The notes under the pieces: model-generated | Told to the model about the DNA's origin: nothing | What the model saw: the letters and a program-made list of their open reading frames with translations, nothing else | Database searches by the model: none | Source: Acanthacorydalis orientalis | Taxonomy: Eukaryota > Arthropoda > Insecta > Megaloptera > Corydalidae | NCBI GenBank assembly: GCA_034766995.1 | Contig: CM068314.1 | Coordinates: forward strand, 24,238,108 to 24,302,107 | Length of the DNA stretch: 64,000 nt | Direction: 5' to 3' | Program-made: the position numbers and the translations under genes | In this document: one piece after another, positions 37,240 to 49,941 of the stretch | Numbering within the stretch: position 1 is the stretch's first letter | How the letters are laid out: each line of letters starts with the position of its first letter

Positions 37240-37252
37240 CCAAAGTCTAGTC

Positions 37253-37284
37253 GGGCGCTAATGTCCTTAACTGTCTTAGCGCCC
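37253..37284. repeat. G+C-rich perfect 9-bp stem-loop
   Basis: GGGCGCTAA (37253-37261) and TTAGCGCCC (37276-37284) are exact reverse complements around a 14-base loop. It sits just after a (TA)n array and 46 bp before the long inverted repeat. It could be a transposon end, a small terminator-like hairpin, or chance. Confidence 0.6.
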
Positions 37285-37330
37285 TAAAACTCCAATAATC
37301 TACCATTCAAAAGAGTTTGCCTATTATTTA

Positions 37331-37796
37331 TGTGTTAGAACTTGATGATACACAAAAGTTATAAATGATTAAATAATTATAAAGAAAATTTAAATTACGA
37401 AGTTATTAGACTATTGCTTTAAACTATATGTCACTATTTAAACAGAAAGTACTTATATTTCAATTAAAAATGCAACATTAATCTCTGATAATTAATTTAC
37501 ACATATATTTTAGTTTATGGTTGTTATAAAGAAACTTTGCACATGAACTTGATCTAACAAAAAATAATGAACCATGTTTGTCGTACATACAATAATACTT
37601 TTTTTTTAAATATACACAATAACTTAATAATACATTATAGAATGTGTAATTACATTTTTCTGAATTACTTTTATATTTTTAACAAATATACGCACATGTA
37701 AATATGGTTTTGACCTTGAAAAAAATATTCCAAACCTTAGATTTGCAACAATCTATTTTAAAACAAATACTGCTAAATATCAGTCGATATCGTTTA

Positions 37797-37833
<37 letters not shown>

Positions 37834-38283
37834 AAAATGTTATTTTTTTCAAGTTGTACTACATAAATTTGTCTTTATTAGTTGTAAGGTTTGCGATAAT
37901 TTTTTCAGGGTCAAAACTATATTTGCATGTGCGTATATTTGTTAAAAATAATTCAGAAAAACGTAATTCTAGATTCTATAATTTATTATTAAGTTATTGT
38001 GTATATTTAAAAAAAATATTATTGTACGTACGACAAACATGGTTGATTATTTTTTGTTAGATCGTGTTTATATGCAAAGTTTCTTTATAACAACCATAAA
38101 CTAAAATATATGTGTAAATTAATTATCAGAGAGTAATGTTGCATTTTTAATTGAAACATAAGTACTTTTTGTTTAAATAGTGACATATAGTTTAAAGCAA
38201 TAGTCTAATAACTTCGTAATTTAAATTTTCTTTATAATTATTTAATCATTTATAACTTTTGTGTATCATCAAGTTCTAACACA
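37331..38283. repeat. long inverted repeat (about 400-bp arms)
   Basis: The left arm (37331 to about 37740) starts TGTGTTAGAACTTGATGATA. The reverse complement of the right arm (38283 to about 37885) starts identically and follows it with few differences for roughly 400 bases, for example through GAAAATTTAAATTACGAAGT and CCATGTTTGTCGTAC. The spacer of about 145 bp includes a (TA)n run at 37799-37828. Neither arm encodes a recognisable protein. It may be a fold-back transposon or an inverted segmental duplication; a transcript of it would form long double-stranded RNA. Confidence 0.85.
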
Positions 38284-38459
38284 TTATATATTTTATACCT
38301 TGAAAAAAAATTGCGAAGCTGATAACTAGTAAAAGTGACAATAAAATTAAAACCATTATGGTAATGTGACCCGAATTATATTAAAGTTTATGTACATCTT
38401 AGTATAGAATTGGTAACAATTAATAATATATAACTCACCTGACTACTTGTTCAACGTAC

Positions 38460-38643
38460 CTAACAGTCGCTGTTTAGACAGCGAGGTGAACGCAGCAGAG
38501 CTGCAAATCGCTAAACTAGTTTTGCTACATTGTTTATTTTTTTTCGTTCGCATTGATCTCGAAGTTAAAATTTACACATAACAGTATTCGGTTATCTGTA
38601 TTTACGTTGTGACTTAATATTGTTGTGATTTTTGAATAACAGT
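38460..38643 (+). promoter_or_regulatory. probable promoter/5' UTR region of the small two-exon gene
   Basis: Relatively G+C- and CpG-rich (GCGAGGTGAACGCAGCAGAG) compared with both sides, and directly upstream of an ATG followed by a good splice donor. No TATA box can be singled out in such A+T-rich DNA. Confidence 0.4.
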
Positions 38644-38747
38644 ATGGCGCCAGATTCAAAGTTAATGTTAGACGATGATCAAAAATTTGCACTTATGAAG
38701 GTACGTAGTGTACAATTGAAAATTATATATCGAATATATATATATAC

Positions 38748-38804
<57 letters not shown>

Positions 38805-39163
38805 TAAATAGATAACATTATTTGAAATAAAGGGTGATTAAACTTAGGCTACAAAAACGAAAGTATTTAAAAAAACGCAAAAATTAAAAAAATAATATTA
38901 TCCTCCATTTATATTTTAGTTCAATTGTATTTTAGTATTCAATTGAACTAAAATACTAAATAAAAATAACATGACTTTTCTGTACCTCTGCGCCCTCTTT
39001 TAATAATTGCATGTGAGAGCCTACATTGAATCACCCTATATTTTTTGATAATTTATGTCAACATAATTCTGATCTTTTGCCTATTTCCTGTGAAATTAAA
39101 CTTCATTATTATTTTATTTCATTTAAAAATGTGTATCGAGTATTAAGTATGTTTTAATTTCTC

Positions 39164-39252
<89 letters not shown>

Positions 39253-40984
39253 GATATAAATATATAGGTAACACTAATATATAAATTCGATCAGTTTTTT
39301 TTTATGACTCTAAATTATTGTGGACACTAGTCTTATTTCAATTTAATCAAATATAAAAAAATATTAATACATTTCAATGATAAAAAATACAGATATGGCT
39401 GATAAGTTTTTATGATTAAAACTAAATTGAATATTCAATCGAATGTATTTCTATGATCAATATAATAAACAAATATGGACGAAAATATGTTTTTATTTTC
39501 AATATGAAGTAACATTTAAATAATTTAGAATAGTCGATTATTCGTATACATTTTTGAATTTCCTTACAGATTTTCTATTTGTACCAATGTGAAATAATTT
39601 AATTTGATCGAAAATATTTACATTGTATTGTTCATAAATCATTAATATACATTAAACATTTTTGTAAATTATTACTCTATAACTTTGGGATAAATTTGTG
39701 TTTTACAATGTATAATTTCAGATAATAACTTGATGATTGCTTTAATTAGTTGTTTTATAATATATTCGATTACTTTTAAGTTCTTTTTTACTTTATAAAA
39801 TATTTTATTACACTAATAAATATTATATATATATATATATAAAGAGATAAACATAAATAGCGAGTGAGAGCTTTTACTTATAAAAATATAAACAAAGATT
39901 TTTATTTCTTTTAAATTACGGTAAACAGTATCTGCAGACCAATTTTATTGTAATATCATTTCTATTCCTTTTTATATACAAGTACACATATACTTGTTAT
40001 ATATTGAAGAAAATTAACAAAAAGACAAATATTTGATATCTAATACTATCATAATTTGTTGCTACTCCGAATAATTTTCTTATCAGAGATACGAAACAAC
40101 TTTTTATTGTTCATCATTACATTTATATTTGTCAATCAGATAACTGAATGATTGAAAAATTTTCATATATCATACGTGTTAAAATGTGTACCTTTAACCT
40201 TGAATTTACTATGTACACATATATACCTGTGAATATATATATATATACATATTTTTTAAATGTGTCTTTCTCTTTTAAACTACTAAGATCGATTCAATTT
40301 CACACTTCACGGATCCATGAAGCTGTAAATAAATATCATAAATTAAATTTTTTGCGATGAAATCGGTTTCATTTATTTTTTGATAAAAAAAGAACAGTAT
40401 TCGTTTTAATTGGAAATAATAGCCGTTAGCAAAATATCCTTTTTAAATATAAAATTTAATTTTGTAAATAAATTTGAAAAAATTATAATATATTTTTTTG
40501 AAATTGTGATCAGTCATTTTCATAAATGGATTTTTGTGTAGTTTGTGATGTAAATAAAAAAATCATTCGTGTAATTGAAAAAATACTCAAAATGAAAGTC
40601 TTCTTGTAAAGTTTTATAAAAAAAAATAAGATGTCAATGTGATAAATTTTTATCAGATTTTTTAACACCTTACTAAATTTATTTATTTTGACAAATATGA
40701 TTAATCAAAAATTTTACAATATTTTCATATTATTAATGTTTTTTTAGTAAAGATTCCAAAATACTAAATAAATTAATTTTTTTTATTCTCAAAAATCTGT
40801 TAAAAATTTCAAATTAAATTTCTAATTAATCATACTGCAGATTTTTGATGGAAAAATACATAGGCTTAAAAAATATTTGGGACCTAAAATTGCTAACGTA
40901 TTAGGATTAGGAAACATATACTTTCAAGAATATTTGACACTATTAATGAAATCTTTTAATAAAAATAAAGAAATTAGTAATTAA
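38644..40984 (+). CDS. candidate two-exon gene for a 66-residue protein, unknown function
   Basis: Exon 1 (38644-38700) encodes MAPDSKLMLDDDQKFALMK and ends at the strong donor GTACGTAG. An in-frame TGA lies 18 bases before the ATG. Exon 2 (40841-40984) follows the acceptor AATCATACTGCAG in the matching phase, encodes IFDGKIHRLKKYLGPKIANV through NKNKEISN, and ends with TAA. The intron is 2.1 kb and contains a fold-back MITE copy and two large microsatellites. The product would have an acidic start and a Lys-rich C-terminal half, with no signal peptide or membrane segment. I do not recognise the family. Exon 2 might also splice on (a weak GTAATT lies just before the stop), or exon 1 could belong to a larger gene with distant exons. 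Confidence 0.5.
38733..38803. repeat. (TA)n microsatellite
   Basis: TA run with two CATA interruptions, inside the intron of the small gene. Confidence 0.95.
38830..39040. mobile_element. fold-back MITE family, copy A
   Basis: It starts AGGGTGATTAAACTTAGG and ends CCTACATTGAATCACCCTAT, which are inverted copies of each other. The centre contains TATTTTAGTTCAATTG and its reverse complement. The same ends and centre occur at 43982-44184 and 57386-57596. It has no coding capacity and lies in the intron of the small gene. Confidence 0.8.
39165..39255. repeat. compound (TA)n-(GATA)n microsatellite
   Basis: A TA run followed by about ten GATA/AATA tetranucleotide units. This is the only clear GATA tract in the window. 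Confidence 0.95.
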
Positions 40985-40988
40985 TAAA
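40983..40988 (+). terminator. possible polyadenylation signal of the small gene
   Basis: AATAAA overlaps the stop codon. A second one is at 41067-41072 and fits normal spacing better. Confidence 0.3.
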
Positions 40989-42822
40989 AAATGATTTGAC
41001 ATATTTTTTTACTTACACATAAAGTTTTTCTATCATATTCAGTAAGTAATAAGGACGATTTCTCTGAATAAAAACTATAAATTAATAAATACTAAGATAG
41101 TTGTTAATTCTTACTGAAGTTTAGTTATTAACATGAGAGTAAATTTCTCGAGTTTTCATCAAAATTTATTATCAAACTGTATTTCTTTTAAAACATTTGT
41201 AATTTAAAGATATTTTATATCAGTAACATTTTATTGTCAATAATTATTTTACTTATCTATTTTAATAAAATGCCTATTAATCATATCTTATGGCCTTTCA
41301 CTGTACAGGAAGTCATATTGATTTTGATAAAGAAGAGGTGTGAATGTAATAAAGAAATACATTCACTTGTTTAATAACAATTATTGTGTTGCAATTAATT
41401 ATGTTTAGTAAAAATTACCATGACATTTATCAATTTCAGTATTTATAATAGTATTATAAATATATCTATAAACATTTTAAAATATACAAGTATATATTAA
41501 CAACGTTATATAATATGTAGTTTAAAATAAAAAGAATATATTGTATATTATTAAATACACAGAAAAGAAAATGAAAGTTGTTAAAATATAACCCAAATTT
41601 AAAATAACATGAAACTAATAAAGTTTAAAAAAATAGTTATAAAACGGAATAAAAAAGACTTGATTATACTTATTTGTCTATCAATTGTTTCACAAATTAT
41701 AGTGTTATGTATTAAGTCCTTTTTTTACCTTAAAGACAATTGTAAAAGTTAATGTTCTTTTGCAAATCATCATCAGAAGAACAGGAATTTATTAACTTTT
41801 ATTACAATGTTTATTAGATAAATATATTTCAGTTTATACACAACCTATTGTTTTTATTCGTTTTGAAGTTTAAATTAAATTAATTAACATGTGAAACGTA
41901 AACCAAACCCATTAGATCGTACAACAAACCCTTTATATTAAGTAAATACTTTTAGTAACCACATAGTAACACTTAAAAATTAAAAAATTTACACATTTTC
42001 TGTTCATTATCTGATGCATGTTTTATAAATGAAGATATAATAAAATCCTTACGTGTAATACTTTAAAGATGAAGATTTTATATTAATTTATTTGAAATAT
42101 AAACATGTATTATTCTTTTACTATCAAATATGATATTGTTTTGAATTTAACTAGGAAGTTAAATATGAACATTGTACAACATGCGATTCACTTTTCATTT
42201 AAAAAGCTGTAACGATATCCTTACAATTAAACATATTAAATATTTTAATATAAATTGATAAATCGATTATAAAATCAAAAATGGAATACACTTCAACAAA
42301 CAGTATTCTTTTTATTTCCGTGTTTTAATTATATACTTTTTTAAATAATTTATTTGACTGTGGACGTTCCATGCAAATCCGAAATCTAATAATGGTAACC
42401 ATTATTAGCTTCAAAACTTTTAATTCAGTACCACAAAAATGTGTGTTTTTTTTACTTTATTTGGCTTATAATTATAAAAAAAATCCTTGCTTTGGACACT
42501 CAAATAATATCAAGTCTTACAAAAGGAAAAATAATTGAATTTATGAACCTTTTTAAACTGATTTGTAGGTGTTTGCTCAAAACCTCACCTATATTAATAT
42601 CAGCAACATTGACTATCATATCGAATTCCTTATGGATTACCTGATAAATTTATATATTTTTAAGAAAATATAAAAAGAACATATTTCTATACAGTATGTA
42701 AATGATTGTAAAATTTAATAATAATTAATATTTTTTCTCACTACTCTTCTTTTCGTAATTTACAATTATTCTAAAAGAATATTTGTCTAAATTGAAAAAG
42801 GAATTGTGTTCATATATTAATT

Positions 42823-42823
<1 letters not shown>

Positions 42824-42877
<54 letters not shown>
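42824..42877. repeat. (TA)n microsatellite
   Basis: About 26 TA units. A C/T-rich tract (CCTCTCTCCCCCCTTCCTCC) lies 80 bp downstream at about 42960-42995. Confidence 0.95.
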
Positions 42878-42880
<3 letters not shown>

Positions 42881-43981
42881 ATCATCAGCAACTGTCAATC
42901 CACTACTGAATAAAAGCCTCTTCCATGATTTTCTATTTTATACGATTGAATGCCTCTTTCCCTCTCTCCCCCCTTCCTCCCCTCCTCTCTCTCTATATAT
43001 ATAAATGAAAACATCTTTAATAACACTTTATAACGTAATAATAAACCATGTCATTAATTCCAATAACATTTGTGAAGTGAAGAAAAAAAAACAAATTCTT
43101 CCTACTAGTAATTCATAGTTTTTTTGATGATTTATAAAAAATATGTCGAATCTAACCGGTTCCAATTAACATTACGTTTTACTTTCATTTGGTAACATAC
43201 AAAAACAGTAGTATTATGTATTGATGTCAGTACTGAACATTCATATCAGGTGTAGCAATCAGTCTGTAATGTATATTTATATAAATCAATAAACTAGAAT
43301 TTAAATACAAAGATGCAATACTTTCTATATTTTGTTATAATTTTCTAATAAAAAAATAAATTGTAAATAATTCATATATTCTCTACTTTGTCTGTGTTTT
43401 TAATTCCTTCTGACATATCACCTTTACGTTATGATTATATGCAAAATGCATTTTATAAAAAAAGTCATTGATATAACTTGTTTTTATTGAAATTTAAAAA
43501 TGTGTTCATTTATATAATATATATATAAACACAATTACAAACAAATATAAAAAGGTTAAACTTGAAATACAGGAAGTTCTTGATTTTAATGTTGATTTAT
43601 TTGCAATACATCGATTAATTTTTTTTGTAACGATCTCAAATTTCGTGCCAAATTATTCGTTTATAATATTAGATGATGTAACAGAATTTTGAGAAGACTC
43701 ACCGAAGAACAATATCTCATTAAGAAATGCATCAATGTTTTCTTAAATTAACAACGTTTTTTCATGTTAAAAATTTCACAAAACGTACAACAATGCTGTT
43801 GTAGTTTTTGTTTTATTTTTATCTATTAAATTTACATCATAATAAATTAGTACTTTCTTCATTGTTCCTTATTACACATTTACATTACTGTCTTACGATA
43901 TTGCACATAGCATGTTCTCTTGTAACATGCAAACAATCTACAAAAATTATGCCTATGTATTTAAGAAATATATTGCATATG

Positions 43982-44184
43982 TAGAGTGATTCAATTTAGG
44001 ATTTCACATGGGACGTATTAAAAAGGATCGCAGGGATTAAGACAAGTCATGTTATTTTTAATTTAGTATTTTAGTTCAATTTAATACTAAAATACAATTG
44101 AACTAAAATACTAAATGGGGGATGACATGTCTTTCTTTAATTTTTGCGTTTTTTTTTTAATACTTTCGTGTGGAAGTTGAATCT
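43982..44184. mobile_element. fold-back MITE family, copy B
   Basis: It starts TAGAGTGATTCAATTTAGGA and its other end, TTTCGTGTGGAAGTTGAATC, is the matching inverted repeat, overrun by a (TC)n tract where CACCCTA is expected. The centre, TTTAGTATTTTAGTTCAATT, is followed by its reverse complement. Almost the whole copy is self-complementary. Confidence 0.8.
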
Positions 44185-44201
44185 TTCTCTCTCTCTCTCT
44201 C

Positions 44202-44294
<93 letters not shown>
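44184..44294. repeat. compound (TC)n-(TA)n microsatellite
   Basis: A TC run, then two TA runs separated by TTATATATACAT. It directly abuts MITE copy B and has replaced its last bases. Confidence 0.95.
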
Positions 44295-44296
<2 letters not shown>

Positions 44297-45087
44297 ACAT
44301 TTCTCTTTCAATATTTTCAATTTTAAACGATCAAATATTTTTATTTCCACCTATTTGAAATCCAATTTGAACATTCTTATTATTCCTAGTCATTCGTCTG
44401 TTCTTTGTATACTTTTTGGCCACAATTCGAGACTATTACATTTCCAGAAACAATCAAGACCGGAGAACAAAAGACGTGGTACGTTTTAAAAAAAAATATT
44501 ATTTTTGGAAAAATGAGTGATCACAACTTGTAATTTCTAACCGATTCATTTATATATTAGTGAGTATGTTTGCATTTACACTAGAAAACAATTCCAAATT
44601 TTCATTATATAGTTGAATTTATTGATATTTCAAAATATCGCAGTATGTATTAGAATCTAGTTCGAGATTTCTCATCGCTTTTAGGAAATTTAGTCAAATT
44701 TTAGAAGAATGTATGTACATCACAATATTTTTATTATTCACTCACTTTAATGTTCGAAATATTTTTTTTTACAAATTCATTTAAAAATCATAGTTTTTTA
44801 TTTATAATAAAATGCAACTAATAACATGCATCATTTTTATAGAAAAACCTGGTATTTTTAAACAAAAACGCATCAACAGCCAAAGGCTAAATTCATAATT
44901 GTTTTTTAATTGCTTTTAGTTTAATTAGATGAAAAGATTCATTTAAAATGTGTTTTTTTTAGAAAAAGAATATAAAAATCTTTACTTTTAAATTTAAAGT
45001 TTACTTTAAAAGAATATATTTTTTAATTTTCCTATTTGCTTGTTAAATAATTCATAATGAATGTAAACAAAATGGTACGTGTTAATA

Positions 45088-45094
45088 AACACAG

Positions 45095-45150
<56 letters not shown>

Positions 45151-45168
45151 ATATGTGTATATGTGTAT
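45088..45168. repeat. palindromic (CA)n-(TA)n-(TGTATA)n microsatellite
   Basis: A CA run, a TA run and a GTGTATAT series can pair as a hairpin. Confidence 0.9.
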
Positions 45169-46454
45169 GTAAACCATATAATAACTATGTAAAAAATGCA
45201 TTTGCATGAAAACAGACAGAGCAATCAATAAAACCTTGAAAAAAGTGTATTTTGATGTTGAAGGTCGATTAGAATATTAATTAAGCATTCATAATTATAT
45301 TGACATTCTATGAGTGTCATTACGATTTTTAATAACTATCATATAATCAAAACCTATTGACTGAATACTAGTATATTGAAATCTTATAAGAATAAAATAT
45401 TGAAAAAAAATGCAATATTAGATTAAATGTAAGTGAGAATTTATGTTACAGCACATAAAAATGTTTTAAGATCAATTCTTGACCTTTACTGTTTATTATA
45501 CTGTATAAGATTATAAGAAACGTTTGACATTATTTTAATTTGAAGGTATACAAACATTAAAAGAAAACAGACTAATTACGATTATCGGTTATTTGATATA
45601 TAAAAACCATATAAAATGAACTTTCAATTTCTGTTATAGTGTAAGATGTAAATAAAAACGAAATAAAAACTGCAATTAAAGTTTATAATTCGAAAATAAA
45701 AAAAAAAAATATAATTCGTAACTTTAGTTTAATTCATCTGATACATTTCTAATTAAGTAATTTTAAGTATTCGCATTAAATATAAAAACAGAAAATAGTA
45801 AAATACATAAAAGTTGATCATATTAATGAAATATAAAATGAAATATATTGTCAATAAAAATAACATTTTACATGTTTTAGTTAATACGAAAATAAATATT
45901 GTATCTTATTAGAAAGTGAAAGTATTGGTCTTGTTAAGAAAACGTTCAATTAAAATGTGAATTAAGGTGTTAAATTTATTGTTTAATATTCATTAACTTG
46001 TTATTGCTTCAACTAAATTTTAAATCGTGAAAAAAAATTTAAAATTATAATTATTGCTTATAGAGCAAATCCGAATATATTTCATACCATTGTGAAATCA
46101 TCGAAAAGTGTAATATTTTTATTATTTCACGCAAATTTTCTCAAATGTGACACAGAAAGATATATTTTCATTACGCCTGTTCTAACTGTCGATTCTAACT
46201 GCTTTGGTGGTATGTTCATTTGTATCGTATAACGAATTGGATATTTTTTTATTGTTACATATTTGTCATCTATATGTCCATACATACTCGTACAATTACA
46301 AACAAACCAAAATTATATTTGAAAGCCTCCGGTTTCATATATTCTATATACCAAGTCCATTCTAATTCCATGTTCTAGCATCAAAGAAAATATTGCTTAA
46401 AAATTGAAAACAATAACAGGGTTCGGATTTTCTTTAAAAGAGACCAAATAATAG

Positions 46455-46459
<5 letters not shown>

Positions 46460-46528
<69 letters not shown>
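46460..46528. repeat. (TA)n microsatellite abutting mariner
   Basis: About 34 TA units ending exactly at the mariner inverted repeat. Confidence 0.95.
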
Positions 46529-46532
<4 letters not shown>

Positions 46533-46740
46533 TTGATAGAAAAATAATTGCGGTTTATGACCTTCAAATTCATATACATTTTTCTCTTTTTTGATTTTCC
46601 TATCTGTTTTAAGTGGTCCAGAACTGTTCGATGACTAACACCTAATTTTTGTGCAAACTTTCGAATTGTTATGTCTCGTCTTGATTCAAATAACGCCCTC
46701 AGTCGATCGCGTGGAATTCTTCCTTGAATATTATAACTCT
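46528..46740 (-). mobile_element. deleted mariner fragment, same derivative family as 23975-24542
   Basis: It starts TTAGATTGATAGAAAAATAA then TTGCGGTTTATGACCTTCAA, the inverted-repeat end and shared 3' tail. The minus strand reads RALFESRRDITIRKFAQKLG and VSHRTVLDHLKQIGKSKKRE, the mariner helix-turn-helix, and then drops straight into the 3' tail. The other half (N-terminus and 5' inverted repeat) is missing beyond about 46740. Confidence 0.8.
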
Positions 46741-47784
46741 ATAAATACAAAAACACGTATTTTTAATTAAAAATAAAAATTAGTATAAATTTTAATTAAA
46801 AATAATATTACTTTCATCATTCACTTAAAGATCACTTGGCTAAAACAATTACCAGAAATTAATTACAATACCTTACTAGAAAAACAAAATTATTTGCTAT
46901 TTGTATAAAAAAACGAGTGTAATTTTTATTGTAATTGATTACTGTATCGTTTTATATCTAATGCATGTCCTAAAATATAAACACACATTCATGTAAGAAA
47001 GTTAAATGCTTGTGGTTTGTAGAGCGAAATTAATACCTTTACGCTATGTACTGCAGAGTTGATTCATCAGAAAATGTTACAAAATAATTTAGAAAGTAAT
47101 CTATATTTATATGATAAAAAAGCAAGTGTTTTTTAATAAACCGAATTATGTTTATTAACCTTATTTATTGTTATATAAAAAAATCATGATTTTTAAATAT
47201 TTGCATAACAGGATAATTTATGAATATATAAAAAAAACAAATCTAATAAAATACTGGTCCAAACTAACTGAAGTCAAAGAAATGTCGTCTATTAAATACT
47301 AACTGGTAACTTTATACAAAAATTTACAGTATATTTAAATATAAGTTACTGATTTCTTAAAAAATCAATTCCGGTAAAATATAAATTTGAAAATATAATT
47401 TATAAGATAAGAACAAAATACTCATAATTCAGTTGTTAAAACAGATATGTTAAAAAGAATGTGAGTTCTATTTTCGTAAAGCTAAGTAAAGAAAAATACA
47501 ATTATCACACAAATATAACCAAGTAATGGTCTTAAAACTATCATTTCTGTGCAACATGTATCTGAAGAGTATGAAACTGTGACTTAAAAAACTGTATTAA
47601 TATTAGCAACACTATTAACATTTTCAAATGATCACTTTATGTAACAGTCTTATATTTTATATACTTAATCTCGGTAGTAGTCGATTTAAAACATTCATAC
47701 ACATAATCTAAACGATTACACGGTTTTAATATTCTATAAGTACAGGTAGTTAATTTTTCCAAATCAATTTAAATGTACTGATTA
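46741..47784. other. A+T-rich intergenic DNA, no gene seen
   Basis: No exon-like frame or recognisable repeat. Confidence 0.5.
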
Positions 47785-48173
47785 TTTATATTACACTGAA
47801 ACTTAATTTAAAGTTTTTTTTACTAATTATTATTTAATTTTGTATTTTGTGCAAGAAAAATATATAATAAAAAAAATAAATATAGTCTTCCAATTGATTT
47901 TTAATATTATAACTTAAGTCTATTAGAATATATTGAAATTTCATTTATTAAATTTGGAAATGAGAGAATCTTTCTGATATTTTGTGATTAACATACCGAA
48001 GATCTTCTTTAAAATATTTATGAAAAATGAGATGGGAAAAACCTATTTTTATGATAATTATATACATTATATTTCAAACAATTTATTAAATAGAATGTAA
48101 ACAGAATCGTTTCTTTAACTAATGACGATTTAAAATGTATAGTTATACAATTAGAGTCAATAATGTATAAAAA
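47785..48173 (+). repeat. 389-bp direct repeat, copy 1
   Basis: It matches 49553-49941 in the same orientation, with equal length and only scattered base differences (for example GGAAATGAGAGAATCTTTCT and TTAACATACCGAAGATCTT in both). Flanking sequence differs on both sides. No coding potential. The class is unknown. Confidence 0.9.
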
Positions 48174-48844
48174 GGTAAAACAAATCGACTACTGTAATAC
48201 TTCACTAGTTTCTTTTAGTAAATAGAGTAATGTTCTGAAATAAATGATAATTTAAAATTCTTTATTTTAATAATTAATCATAGGCTTGTAAAAAAAATTC
48301 AATGACCACTTTCTCTTTAAGTTATATTAAATTTGTTTCATTTACGAAAATTTTGTCTTATTGAAACCATATTTATATGAAGCACTCATCCAATACATAC
48401 AAATATTTATGGAAATTAATATCTGATTATCACAAAATTAAAGCAATAATGTTTTCAGTCATGTGCAGATCCATAACAGTCATTAGCTCGTCAAATAATT
48501 AAACATTAATTCTCCTTTAAATGTTATAAATTGACCTTTAGTGATTTGCATTTCATCACTCTAAGTAATTATGATTGAAACTTGATGTAATTGTCAGGAA
48601 CATTTTGTTCTACATTGTCTATTGAAACTTGATTTTATATACCAAGGTCATGATCATAATACTTTAATTATGGTCTTGTGTCTTTCTCGGAAAAAAATAC
48701 AAAACAGGTATATGTTAGTACAAAGTATGTTTTATAACTAAATTAAATTTATACACTTATTAGACTTTGTCAAATAGAATGTATGTGTTCTATTATGCAA
48801 TAAAACAGAAAAAAATATTTTTATGGAAAAGTACTGTTTAAAAA

Positions 48845-48910
48845 AACAGGGGGCTCTGCCTCCTGCTCGCTACACTTGACCCACCCCCTCCCTGCCTACT
48901 GACACTCGCT
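48845..48910 (+). repeat. head block of dispersed repeat family
   Basis: CAGGGGGCTCTGCCTCCTGC and TCGCTACACTTGACCCACCC are G+C-rich blocks in A+T-rich DNA. The head of the copy at 9779-10005 reads similarly on its minus strand. The tail block lies about 210 bp further on, so head and tail may be two ends of one longer element (48845-49335). Confidence 0.6.
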
Positions 48911-49123
48911 CTCCTCTAACAAATAACAGAGATTAACAAAATATATTCACAAATAATCTGCGTAAAATGTAAGTCCTGAAATTTTTATTGGAAAATTTTA
49001 TAAAAATTAACAACAAAATACAATGTTAAAATATACAATATTTTTTTACTCTAAATCTTCAGCGAATACAATATTTTCAATAAATTTCTTATCAGTTTTA
49101 CATTAAAATCGTAAGCACCTCTT

Positions 49124-49335
49124 TCGTTGTACATCGTGAAAAAGCTACATAAATGTGACTGATGTCAATCAATCAGGTAGAAACCACGCGATATCCATCA
49201 GCTAATCATTGATGATCAGAAATGGAAATGGTTAAATGTACTACTTGTAGAGTGTCACGAGGGGAGCGAGGAGGTGGTCCGCACGAAAAATAAAAAAAAA
49301 TATTTTATAGAAATTTTATGATGGAATTATTTTTT
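49124..49335 (+). repeat. dispersed G+C-richer repeat family, copy 3
   Basis: CGTTGTACATCGTGAAAAAG, CAATCAATCAGGTAGAAACC, ATCATTGATGATCAGAAATG and GGTCCGCACGAAAAATAAAA match the corresponding blocks of the copies at 9779 and 32285. It lies between the two copies of the 389-bp direct repeat. Confidence 0.8.
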
Positions 49336-49552
49336 ATATATAGAAAGATACTTCTTACATAAAAAATGTGTAAATTAATACAAAATATAAAAAATAGTAT
49401 TTTTGAATGAAAAAATTGGTATCAAAAATTTTATAGTTTGAGATAAATTAACAAGAATACCTTACACTGAAGTAATGCTTATATAAATATCTTAAAATGA
49501 GGCTACATAAGTAAAATAAAATTCAAAAAGCCTTGTTTTTACACTTCTTTAA

Positions 49553-49941
49553 TTTATATTATACTGAAACTTAATTTAAAATATTTTTTACTAATTATTA
49601 TTTAATTTTGTATTTTATGCAAGAAAAATATATAATAAAAAAATTAAATATACTTTTCCAATTGATTTTTAATATTATAACTTAAGTATATTAAAATATA
49701 TTAAAATTTCATTTATTAAATTTGGAAATGAGAGAATCTTTCTGATATTTTGTGATTAACATACCGAAGATCTTTTTTAAAGTATTTATGAAAATTGAGA
49801 TGGGAAAAACTCATTTTTATGATAATTATATACATTATATTTCATACAATTTATTAAATAGAATGTAAACAGAATCGTTTCTTTAACTAATGACGATTTA
49901 AAATGTATAGTTATCCAGTTAGAATCATTATTGTATAAAAA
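49553..49941 (+). repeat. 389-bp direct repeat, copy 2
   Basis: Second copy of 47785-48173, offset by 1768 bp. Differences are mostly single-base substitutions, with compensating small length changes in A runs. Confidence 0.9.

Larger units (their letters stand above)
40989..46459. other. A+T-rich intergenic DNA, no gene seen
   Basis: Contains one fold-back MITE copy and several microsatellites, listed separately. Open frames are low-complexity or repeat-driven. If exon 1 at 38644 belongs to a longer gene, this would be intron. Confidence 0.5.
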
